Assembly (NCBI GenBank): GCA_004554245.1
Contig: SFND01000012.1
Span: 1-64,000 of the forward strand
DNA length: 64,000 nt
Origin: Oribacterium sp.
Lineage (GTDB): Bacteria; Bacillota_A; Clostridia; Lachnospirales; Lachnospiraceae
Direction of reading: 5' to 3'
Below are positions 37,462-45,181 of this stretch, one piece after another. Under the pieces are notes generated by a model, which was given only the letters and a program-made list of their open reading frames with translations, was not told where the DNA came from and did no database searches. Position 1 is the first letter of the stretch, and every line of letters starts with the position of its first letter. The position numbers were made by a program, and so were the translations under genes.

Positions 37462-37493
37462 TATAATAGCAGGCACATCTGAAAGCGCTTTCA
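37462..37493 (+). promoter_or_regulatory. MATE gene promoter region with a CcpA cre box
   Basis: TATAAT lies at 37462-37467 (no clear -35). TGAAAGCGCTTTCA at 37480-37493 is a perfect palindrome that fits the CcpA consensus TGWNANCGNTNWCA at every position, right over the expected start point. This predicts repression when a preferred sugar is present. Confidence 0.65.
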
Positions 37494-37574
37494 GTACAGA
37501 CCGTTCATGCGAAGTATGCGCCATCCGTAGCGCGCAAGGATCAATCTATGTCCTGTGTTTAAAGGGGAACCACT

Positions 37575-38912
37575 ATGCGAAATATGACCTCCGGCAGTAT
37601 CTACCGCCATCTTCTTGCCTATGCCATCCCGCTGATTTTCGGAAATTTTCTTCAGCTCACCTATAACGCCGTCGATTCCATCCTCGTCAGTAAGGGGGCC
37701 GGTGTCGCAGCGCTCAGCGCCGTATCTGTCTCAAATCCGGTATCGGTCCTGCTGGTGCAGAGCATCTCGGGCCTCGGCATCGGCGCGTCGGTCTACATGA
37801 GCAAGTTCTATGGTGCAGGCGAAGGCGAGAAGCTGAAGCGCTCGCTCTCCACCACGATCCTCTTCGGTACGATCGCCGGCGGCATCACCACCCTGCTCGG
37901 CATCCCGCTTGCAGCGCCGATCCTCGAGGCCATGCATACCCCACTCGATATCATGCATGATTCCGCGGTCTATCTCCGGCTTCTCTTCCTCGGTAATTTC
38001 TTCACCTTCCAGTACAACATCATGTCGAGTGCACTGCGGGCAGTCGGGGATTCGAAAACGCCGGTGACCTTCGTCGGCATCTCGTCGGTACTGAATGCAT
38101 GCCTCGACTGGGTCTTCATCTTCCTCTTCCACTGGGGCGTCTTCGGTGCCGCACTCGCGACGGTCATCGCCGAAGCCCTCTCCGCAGTGCTCTGCTATAT
38201 CTATGTCTACCGGCATATCCCGGCACTCGCCCTCCGCCGGGATGAGCTGATCCTCGATCACAGGCTCCTCCGCAGCATCCTCTCCAGCGGCCTCATCACC
38301 GCACTGCAGCAGTCCTGCCAGCCGATCGGAAAGCTGCTCGTGCAGAGTGTGATCAATGTTCAGGGCATCGACGTCATCGCGGCCTTCAACGCCGGCTGTA
38401 AAATCGAGGACTACGGGCGCATTCCTGCCCAGACGATCAGCCATGGCATGATGACCTGTGCCGCACAGAATCGTGGTGCCGGTGACCGGAAGCGGGTGAA
38501 GGAAACGCTGTGGAAGGGCATCCTGATCGGACTCATCTACTATCCGATCATCTGTGCGCTCATCCTGCTCTTCCGTCATCCGCTGATCCAGCTCTTCGCT
38601 CCGACCAGTGGCGGCGAGGAAATGGTTCGTCTCGGCGTGAGCTACCTGTCCATAAAGGCCTTCACCATCATCTTCCCATGCGTCACGAATGCGATGCAGG
38701 GCTTCATGCGTGGCATGGGCAACATGACCATCACGCTGATTTCGACGATTCTGCAGATTTCGATCCGCACCCTCTTCGTCTATATCCTGGTTCCGAAGAT
38801 CGGCATCACCGGCGAAGCCTACGCCTGCGCGATCGGCTGGACCGTGATGATCCTCTTCGAGTACAGCTACTACTTCCTCTGCCGAAAGAAGCTCTACGCC
38901 GCGATGCAGTGA
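37575..38912 (+). CDS. MATE-family multidrug/cation antiporter
   Basis: A 445-residue transporter with twelve hydrophobic segments in two homologous halves, each opening with the typical MATE pattern (AIPLIFGNFLQLTYNAVDSILV). Members export cationic drugs or metabolites against Na+ or H+. It is the only plus-strand gene in this part of the chromosome, convergent with a second MATE gene to which it is clearly related. AAGGGGA precedes the ATG. Confidence 0.92.
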   Translation: MRNMTSGSIYRHLLAYAIPLIFGNFLQLTYNAVDSILVSKGAGVAALSAVSVSNPVSVLLVQSISGLGIGASVYMSKFYGAGEGEKLKRSLSTTILFGTIAGGITTLLGIPLAAPILEAMHTPLDIMHDSAVYLRLLFLGNFFTFQYNIMSSALRAVGDSKTPVTFVGISSVLNACLDWVFIFLFHWGVFGAALATVIAEALSAVLCYIYVYRHIPALALRRDELILDHRLLRSILSSGLITALQQSCQPIGKLLVQSVINVQGIDVIAAFNAGCKIEDYGRIPAQTISHGMMTCAAQNRGAGDRKRVKETLWKGILIGLIYYPIICALILLFRHPLIQLFAPTSGGEEMVRLGVSYLSIKAFTIIFPCVTNAMQGFMRGMGNMTITLISTILQISIRTLFVYILVPKIGITGEAYACAIGWTVMILFEYSYYFLCRKKLYAAMQ

Positions 38913-38914
38913 AA

Positions 38915-38948
38915 AAAAGAACCGTCGGAGGCCTCCGGCGGTTCTTTT
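38915..38948. terminator. Bidirectional terminator between the convergent MATE genes
   Basis: AAAAGAACCG(T/C)CGGAGG pairs with CCTCCGGCGGTTCTTTT (one G:T pair), flanked by A-runs and T-runs on both sides. Confidence 0.9.
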
Positions 38949-38954
38949 CAGTAT

Positions 38955-40310
38955 TCAGGCATCGGCCTTCGGGAACTTCCGCCGGACGCGGAGGAAGGTG
39001 ATGAAGTGCGCGGTGAAGGTGATGATCCAGGTAATCGGATAGCTCATGTACAGCCAGTTCAGAGAGTGGAAGTACGGGAGCCGGAACAGGGTCAGGATGA
39101 AGATGATCCGCAGTCCGCAGGCACCGATCAGGCTTACAAACATCGGGATCACCGAGTAGCCGAGTCCACGGAGCGAACCAACCATGACATCCATGATGCC
39201 GCAGAGGAAGTATGGTCCGCAGACCACCAGCAGTCGCTCCTGTCCATAACGGATAACTTCTGCATCCGTCGTAAAGAAGCGCAGCAGCCATGGATCCAGC
39301 ATCACCGCACCGATGCCCATGACGAGGCCGATGAGGACGACGGCGATCAGGCAGTCCTTCAGGATGCGATTGATGCGACTGTACTTCCGGGCGCCCAGAT
39401 TCTGTGCGGTAAACGAAAGATTCGTCTGATAGATCGAGTTCATCGAAGCATATACGAACGATTCGATATTCTGTGCCGCTGTCGCACCCGCCATCGCAAC
39501 CGATCCGAAGGAGTTGATGGAGCTCTGGATGACGACATTGGACAGACTGAACACGGTGCTCTGGAGACCAGCCGGCAGACCGATTTCCATAATGGAGCGA
39601 AGAAGCTTCCAGTTGACATGAAGCTTCCGAAGATCGAGGTGCAGCGCCCCCTTCTCCCGCATGAGCGTGATGAGCAGGGCGATGCCGGAAAAGCCCTGTG
39701 AAACCGTCGTCGCGATCGCAACACCCGCCACGCCGATGCCCACCACGAGGACGAAGAACAGGTTCAGAATGACATTGATCACCCCGGCGATCATCTGAAA
39801 ATACAGCGGGCGCTTCGTATCACCGACGGCACGCAGAATCGCCGCTGCAAAGTCATACAGCATGATCAGTGGCATACCGAGGAAGTAGATGCGAAGATAG
39901 AGCACCGAGTCTTCGATGACATCCGCGGGGGATCCCATCAGCTCCAGCATCGGTCGTGCCAGAAACAGGCCGGCGATGCAGAGAATCGCACCGAAAATCA
40001 CCGACACCAGGATCGATGTGTGGATGGTATCGGACATGTCCTCCTGACGCTTCGCTGCATAATACTTTCCGACGCAGACATTGACACCGATGGAGAAGCC
40101 GACAAAGAGCTGGATGATGAGGTTCACCAGCGATCCGGTCGATCCGACGGCGGCCATCGCCTGCGGGCTCACGAAACGGCCGACGACCACGATGTCGGCC
40201 GCATTAAACAGAAGCTGAAGCACAGACGCCACTATCAGCGGCAGTGCAAAGGTGATGACCTTCGGCATGATGACGCCGGTGGTCATATCCATCTCATATT
40301 TCTTACTCAT
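38955..40310 (-). CDS. MATE-family antiporter
   Basis: A 451-residue transporter with twelve hydrophobic segments and MATE pattern (FALPLIVASVLQLLFNAADIVVVGRF; VGFSIGVNVCVGKYYAAK). The ATG follows the stop of the EIIB-like gene by one base (TGATATG) with no strong ribosome site of its own, so its translation probably depends on the gene before it. Confidence 0.92.
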   Translation of the reverse strand: MSKKYEMDMTTGVIMPKVITFALPLIVASVLQLLFNAADIVVVGRFVSPQAMAAVGSTGSLVNLIIQLFVGFSIGVNVCVGKYYAAKRQEDMSDTIHTSILVSVIFGAILCIAGLFLARPMLELMGSPADVIEDSVLYLRIYFLGMPLIMLYDFAAAILRAVGDTKRPLYFQMIAGVINVILNLFFVLVVGIGVAGVAIATTVSQGFSGIALLITLMREKGALHLDLRKLHVNWKLLRSIMEIGLPAGLQSTVFSLSNVVIQSSINSFGSVAMAGATAAQNIESFVYASMNSIYQTNLSFTAQNLGARKYSRINRILKDCLIAVVLIGLVMGIGAVMLDPWLLRFFTTDAEVIRYGQERLLVVCGPYFLCGIMDVMVGSLRGLGYSVIPMFVSLIGACGLRIIFILTLFRLPYFHSLNWLYMSYPITWIITFTAHFITFLRVRRKFPKADA

Positions 40311-40311
40311 A

Positions 40312-40722
40312 TCACATACCAAGCAGCTTATGAAGCTCGTTCTCTACTGGTTCGACCGAAGGGCCGATGATGATCTGTACAGCGTTTTTACCCGGGCGAA
40401 GCACGCCGCCCACCTGGGCAGAGCGGATCTTCTTCTCATCGACGGCATCATACTGCCGGATCGCCACCTTGAGCCGTGCACCGTCATGCTGTACCTCGCT
40501 GACGTTCTCGCGGCCGCCGAGGCCTTCCAGGATGATCCGGGCGACCTCCGCCGCGTCGGATTGATCATCGAGTGTGATATGAAGCTTCTCGTCCTCACGG
40601 AGCTTCATCGAAAGCTTATCTGCATTTTTCCGCTTCTGATTTCTCTGTACGATGTACAGCCCCACGGCAAGCAGCAGCACGAGTGCGACCACTGCCATGA
40701 TGATGACCGACGTATTCAACAT
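40312..40722 (-). CDS. Membrane-anchored EIIB-like domain protein lacking the phosphorylation cysteine
   Basis: A 136-residue protein. A membrane segment (about 6-25) is followed by a linker and, from about 57, a domain with the fold pattern of glucose-family PTS EIIB: ARIILEGLGGRENVSEV, then RLKVAIRQYDAVDEKKI and VGGVLRPGKNAVQIIIGP. In true EIIB the cysteine that carries the phosphate stands just before the TRLR stretch; here that place reads HDGARL, with D80. It is therefore probably not a phosphocarrier. The ATG at 40722 has AAAGGA in front. It is coupled to a MATE gene and follows a LysR gene. Confidence 0.72.
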   Translation of the reverse strand: MLNTSVIIMAVVALVLLLAVGLYIVQRNQKRKNADKLSMKLREDEKLHITLDDQSDAAEVARIILEGLGGRENVSEVQHDGARLKVAIRQYDAVDEKKIRSAQVGGVLRPGKNAVQIIIGPSVEPVENELHKLLGM

Positions 40723-40789
40723 AGTATTCCTTTCTGCACCCAGGGGTGCCGGCATGCCACACCGAGATGCACCTTCGGCATTACGAGAC

Positions 40790-40861
40790 CTGCAGACGAA
40801 AGTGCCTGTGCTTATGGGTGTGTATGTAAAACCTCTGCAGACTACAGTGCCTGCGCCTTAT
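40790..40861. repeat. Direct repeat of the LysR gene 3' end
   Basis: 40835-40861, which contains the LysR stop, is repeated with a few changes at 40790-40815 (CTGCAGACGAAAGTGCCTGT and following). It looks like the trace of a short duplication or slippage. Confidence 0.5.
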
Positions 40862-41750
40862 ATTTCTGAAGCTCCGCCACGTAACGTGCGCCGATCCCGG
40901 ACAGCGGAATCTTCTTTTTCTTGATGTAGCCGATGGTCATGATCTCATCCGTATCGAGGCGGACCGCCGTATACTCATCGCCGTTCAGCTCCTGGCATAT
41001 GATGCCGGAGCAGAGCGTATAGCCGTTCAGTCCGACCATCAGATTCAGGAAGGTCGCCCGGTCATCACACTTGATGATCCGCTTGTAATCGTAGGTGCTC
41101 AGCACCTCCTCCGAAAAGTAGAAGGAGTTTCGCTCACCCTGATCGAAGCTGAGGCAGGGATAATCCGCGAGCTCCTCCATGCGGATGATGTCCTTCCCGG
41201 CCAGCGGATTTCCCTTACTCATGAACACATAGATGTTACAGTCGAAGAGCGGGATAAACTCGAGCGAATCCTCCCGCAGGATCTTTCCGATGACCTTACT
41301 GTTGAAATCATTCATATAGATCACGCCGATCTCCGAGGTCTGGTTTCGTACGTCGTTGATGATTTCCATGGTCTTCGTTTCCTTGACCGCGAACTCGTAG
41401 GTATCCATGCCATACTCCCGTGCGAGGTGGATGAAGGCCTCGACCGCGAAGGTATAGTGCTGCATGGAGACGGAGAATTTCTTCTTCCGGGTGCCGACAT
41501 TGACATACTTGTCTTCCATCAGCTGATACTGCTCGACGATCTGTCGTGCATACCCCAGAAACTCTTCGCCGTCGGCTGTGGTCACGATCCCTCGGTTCGA
41601 CCGGAGAAAGATCTCGATCCCGATCTCCTTTTCCAGTTCCTTGATCGCCGCCGAAAGGGACGGCTGTGTGATATAGAGACGCTTTGCGGCCTCGTTCATG
41701 GAGCCGCTGTCCGCGACGGCGATCACCTGTCTAAGCTGCTGTAATGTCAT
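40842..41750 (-). CDS. LysR-family transcriptional regulator
   Basis: A 302-residue regulator with the N-terminal winged helix (LRQVIAVADSGSMNEAAKRLYITQPSLSAAIKELE) and a periplasmic-binding-like effector domain from about 90. The inducer is unknown. It lies upstream, in the same direction, of the EIIB-like and MATE genes (119-base gap), which are natural targets. A 9-base perfect hairpin (41779-41799) stands about 30 bases before its start. Confidence 0.9.
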   Translation of the reverse strand: MTLQQLRQVIAVADSGSMNEAAKRLYITQPSLSAAIKELEKEIGIEIFLRSNRGIVTTADGEEFLGYARQIVEQYQLMEDKYVNVGTRKKKFSVSMQHYTFAVEAFIHLAREYGMDTYEFAVKETKTMEIINDVRNQTSEIGVIYMNDFNSKVIGKILREDSLEFIPLFDCNIYVFMSKGNPLAGKDIIRMEELADYPCLSFDQGERNSFYFSEEVLSTYDYKRIIKCDDRATFLNLMVGLNGYTLCSGIICQELNGDEYTAVRLDTDEIMTIGYIKKKKIPLSGIGARYVAELQKYKAQAL

Positions 41751-41896
41751 GTATGTCCCCTCTCCCAGATGACAGAATAGCGCTGCCGATGGCAGCGCTG
41801 TGATGTTGTTTACGTTGAAGCCCCGACCAGGCTCTATGATCCGGGGATGCCTGGTTCGTCAGCACGTTCACTGTAGATGGACATGACCGGACCCTG

Positions 41897-42679
41897 TCAA
41901 CCCTCATCCGATGCGTAGCTGATGAAGCCCGCCGGATCGATCTTAATGTGTGCCGCCGTCCACTGCTGGCGGTCCTCCTGGATCAGCCCGAACGGTCGGA
42001 TATAGCGGATGCTGCCATCGCTCTCCTTTCGCTCGATCAGCGCGTCGAAACGGAAGGCACCATCGCCCTCGAACACACGCTTCCCCTTCTGTCCGTCCTC
42101 GGTCGGCTCATACAGCTTCATCGTCGCATAGATGACCCAGGTAAAGCCCCGTGCGGTCTCCCGCAGGATCTGATGACCTGTGCCGCTCGTACGATCTGAG
42201 AATTCCGCGATCAGATTCGGATTCTCCCTGAGAAGCTCCCGGTAGGTGTAGGTCTTCTCGTTCAGCTCCTCCACCGGATACTTCCCGTCCATGCGCGAGC
42301 CGTTGTAGGCGAGCTTTACGCCGTCCGGGGTCGTCGTGTCGCTCATCGCGGCACCATCCTCGCCGACATAGAAATTACCCACCATCTGACTCACCGCCAT
42401 CGCGCCCGTCGACGGGTCGAGATAGTAAAACTTCCCAGCGTCGATGATCCAGCCCGTGGCGAGTACGCCATCTTCGAAATAATAGCAGCTCCCGCTGTTC
42501 GGATCCTGGTACCAGCCCTGGTATTCACTCGCGGCGCCGTTTTCGTCGCAGGTGACGAAGCGACTCGCGCCATCCGCTGTCGTGATCCACATTTCCTGTG
42601 CCAATGCAGGCACCGTGGATGTCATGGCTGCGGCCGCGGCGATCATGGCAGCGGCCAGCAGCTTTCTGAATTTTCTCAT
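41897..42679 (-). CDS. Secreted protein with wall-binding repeats, unrecognised C-terminal domain
   Basis: A protein of about 260 residues. A signal peptide with an alanine-rich core ends near PALAQ (about 28). Two or three glucan-binding type repeats follow (GWYQDPNSGSCYYFEDGVLATG, split between WY and YYF pairs; GKFYYLDPSTGAMA). The C-terminal 140 residues (ELLRENPNLIAEFSDRTSG ... AFRFDALIER) match nothing I know. Two adjacent ATG codons follow GAGAGG; the second is better spaced and was chosen. Confidence 0.75.
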   Translation of the reverse strand: MRKFRKLLAAAMIAAAAAMTSTVPALAQEMWITTADGASRFVTCDENGAASEYQGWYQDPNSGSCYYFEDGVLATGWIIDAGKFYYLDPSTGAMAVSQMVGNFYVGEDGAAMSDTTTPDGVKLAYNGSRMDGKYPVEELNEKTYTYRELLRENPNLIAEFSDRTSGTGHQILRETARGFTWVIYATMKLYEPTEDGQKGKRVFEGDGAFRFDALIERKESDGSIRYIRPFGLIQEDRQQWTAAHIKIDPAGFISYASDEG

Positions 42680-42786
42680 CATAAACCTCTCACATTCCGC
42701 GTCAGCTGACAGCCGCGCAGACAACGTATCGTTCGGGTACGTCACTTCATGTCGTCGCACACGCGATCTGTGATACTGATGCCTGC

Positions 42787-43767
42787 TTACAGGAGCGTAT
42801 GACGCTGCTCCTCCTCGGACTTCGGGTTCAGGTACTTCGGTGCGACATCGAACACGCTGATGCAGCCCGTCTCGCCCTTCGCGGCCATACGGCTCACCGC
42901 TCTCGCATACGCAGCGAGTACCGAGCCCGTAAACTCCGGATTCGAATCCAGCTTCAGGCTGTACTCGATCAGCTCATGGTTGTTTCCATCCCCGGTCACA
43001 CCGGAACGCATCACGAAGCCACCGTGTGGAAGTGCGGCATGCTCCCGCTGCATCTCCTCCTCGGAAATGAAGTGGATCGTCACATCATAATCGGCATAGT
43101 AGTTCGGCATGGACTTGATCTCCTGCTCCACCTTCGCTGCATCCGCGCCCTCCTCGAGCACGACGAATACCTCTCTCGTATGCATCTCACGTGCCGTAAA
43201 GTTCGGCTGGCTGCCGCTGCGTACGGCGTCCATCGCACTCTCGACCGGAAGCGTATAGGAGCGAGCATCCTTGACGCCCTCTACTCGACGTGCGGCATCA
43301 CTGTGGCCCTGGGAAACGCCCTTGCCCCAGAAGGTATAGTGCTTTCCATCCGGCAGTACCGACTCCGCGTAGATACGTGCCAGGGAGAACATTCCCGGGT
43401 CCCAGCCACAGGAAATCATCGCGAGCTTTCCGGCCTTCTTCGCTGCTGCGTCGACGGCGGCGAAATGCTCCGGAATCTTCGCATGGGTATCGAAGCTGTC
43501 GATGACGTTGAAGTACTGTGCATATGTCGGCGTCTGGGTCGGGAGATCTGTCGCCGAGCCGCCGCAGATCATGAGTACATCGATCTCATCCTTATATGCG
43601 AGGATATGATCGACGGAATCGACCTTGACGCCATCGGTGTGAATCTTTACACTCGCTGGATCGCGACGTGTAAATACCGCTACGAGCTCCTCATCCGGGT
43701 TCCGCTTGATGGCAGCCTCGATGCCGCGGGACAGGTTTCCATAACCAAGTAAGCCAATTCGAATCAT
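42787..43767 (-). CDS. ddh: meso-Diaminopimelate D-dehydrogenase
   Basis: It makes meso-diaminopimelate directly from tetrahydrodipicolinate with NADPH and ammonia, the short route to lysine and peptidoglycan. It has 326 residues. The Rossmann start is IGLLGYGNLSRGIE; CGGSATDLPTQ, SCGWDPGMFSLARIY and HGGFVMRSGVTG are typical of the family. AAGGAG precedes the ATG. It is a single gene with a clear promoter. Confidence 0.95.
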   Translation of the reverse strand: MIRIGLLGYGNLSRGIEAAIKRNPDEELVAVFTRRDPASVKIHTDGVKVDSVDHILAYKDEIDVLMICGGSATDLPTQTPTYAQYFNVIDSFDTHAKIPEHFAAVDAAAKKAGKLAMISCGWDPGMFSLARIYAESVLPDGKHYTFWGKGVSQGHSDAARRVEGVKDARSYTLPVESAMDAVRSGSQPNFTAREMHTREVFVVLEEGADAAKVEQEIKSMPNYYADYDVTIHFISEEEMQREHAALPHGGFVMRSGVTGDGNNHELIEYSLKLDSNPEFTGSVLAAYARAVSRMAAKGETGCISVFDVAPKYLNPKSEEEQRHTLL

Positions 43768-43826
43768 ATTTTATCTCCTTATGTGCTGTAACATTCCGTC
43801 TATTCATCTTTTGATAAGACGCGAAT

Positions 43827-43861
43827 ATTATAACACAGCTGTCTGCGTGCGCAAACAGCTG
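43827..43861 (-). promoter_or_regulatory. ddh promoter with an overlapping inverted repeat
   Basis: TTGCGC (complement of 43849-43854) and TATAAT (complement of 43827-43832) are 16 bases apart. CAGCTGT at 43836-43842 and ACAGCTG at 43855-43861 form an inverted repeat across the spacer and -35 box, which could be an operator. Confidence 0.55.
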
Positions 43862-43921
43862 CCTGAGAACCGTTATAGAACTGTAAGGAATTCCAGGCAA
43901 AATCAGAAGGTGGCTGCACTC

Positions 43922-45181
43922 TTAGAACTCATCACCGAAAATTCGATTCATCGCATCCTGAATTTTCTCTTCCGACGCCTGGAGGCTGCCCTGGATCATC
44001 TCCTTCTGTCCGCCGCCACGGCCGTTAACAAGGGCGTTAAAGGCCTTCGCCTGTGCGCGTACATCGACGTTCGTGGAGCCGATGACGTAGCTGTAGGAAG
44101 CGATGTCCTCTACAGGCGCTGCTCCGTCCGTATCGCCTTCGTCCTTCCGGCAGAAGACGCCGACGACGGAGGCTTTCGTGTGCTTCATGAAGTAGTCACA
44201 GCACTTCCGTACCTCGACCGCGTTCATACCTTCCTCGAAGTCGATGAGTACGCCGGTCTCCTCCTGCAGGGACTGTGCCTTCAGCTCGTAGTAGCGGGTG
44301 TTCAGCGCAGCGATGCGGCGATCCTTCCGGAAGCTGTCTGCCATGTAGGTCTTCAGTGCATCGACGATATCGGATGGCGCTACATTCAGCAGGCGGGAAA
44401 TCTCCACTACCTGCTCGTGCTTTCGTGCGGCGTCCTGAAGTGCATCGTCGCCGCAGAAAAGCTCGAGGCGGATGCCGCCCTTATGGCCGAGTACGGAGAG
44501 GATCTTGATCGGGCCGATCTCGCCGGTGCTGAGGACATGGGTTCCGCAGCAGGCGCAGAGGTCGGCACCACCGAGGTCCACGATGCGGACATCTCCGGAG
44601 AGGGGCTTCTTCGAGCGGTAGTCGATCACCTCCAGCTCTTCCGGGGTCGGCCAGATCGCGCGCACACGACGATCCTCGAGGACGACGGCATTGGCCTCCT
44701 GCTCGATCAACATCAGCTGTTCCCAGCTGAGCGGACCGTCGAAATCGATGGTCATCACCTCGCTCATGTGGAAGCCGACGTTGTGATAGCCATAGTGCCG
44801 GTGCACGAGGCCGGACACGATGTGCTCACCGGAGTGGTTCCGGCTGTTTCGCATGCGGCGTGCCCAATCGATCACGCAGTGATATGTCTCGCCGACCGTC
44901 AGCGCCCGGTCCACGGTATGCAGTACACGGACGACGACATTGCCCCGTACATCCCGCTGCTTCTCACCGCTCGCCGGGTCGGTCACCGGCACCTCCTGCA
45001 CATCCAGCACGGCTGCCTCGCCGATACTACCGTGGTCCGCGTCCTGACCACCGCCCTCCGGATAGAAGCCATGGACACTGAGCTCGACGAGATACTTCCC
45101 GTCGGCAGCGGTGCAGCTCGTCACCTCCGCGTCGAACGCCTTCACATAGTGATCCTGATAATAAAGCGCGTTTTTATCCAT
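43922..45181 (-). CDS. Alanyl-tRNA editing protein, AlaX long form
   Basis: A 419-residue protein that would hydrolyse mischarged Ser- or Gly-tRNA(Ala). The zinc site of the AlaRS editing domain is complete: H116 and H120 in HSGEHIVSG, and C211 with H215 in CACCGTH. The C-terminal part (from about 330) is a DHHA1-like domain ending NALVNGRGGGQKEMIQGS. The catalytic synthetase domains are absent. The start overlaps the stop of the aminopeptidase gene by one base (TAATG). Confidence 0.9.
   Translation of the reverse strand: MDKNALYYQDHYVKAFDAEVTSCTAADGKYLVELSVHGFYPEGGGQDADHGSIGEAAVLDVQEVPVTDPASGEKQRDVRGNVVVRVLHTVDRALTVGETYHCVIDWARRMRNSRNHSGEHIVSGLVHRHYGYHNVGFHMSEVMTIDFDGPLSWEQLMLIEQEANAVVLEDRRVRAIWPTPEELEVIDYRSKKPLSGDVRIVDLGGADLCACCGTHVLSTGEIGPIKILSVLGHKGGIRLELFCGDDALQDAARKHEQVVEISRLLNVAPSDIVDALKTYMADSFRKDRRIAALNTRYYELKAQSLQEETGVLIDFEEGMNAVEVRKCCDYFMKHTKASVVGVFCRKDEGDTDGAAPVEDIASYSYVIGSTNVDVRAQAKAFNALVNGRGGGQKEMIQGSLQASEEKIQDAMNRIFGDEF

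Noticed and set aside
37731..38579. A 282-codon open frame antisense to the plus-strand MATE gene
   Set aside because: Highly charged (D, E, R, H) shadow of a membrane-protein gene, without a ribosome site.
41779..41799. Perfect hairpin before the LysR gene as a terminator
   Set aside because: No T-run follows on either strand. It may be an operator, but the evidence is thin.
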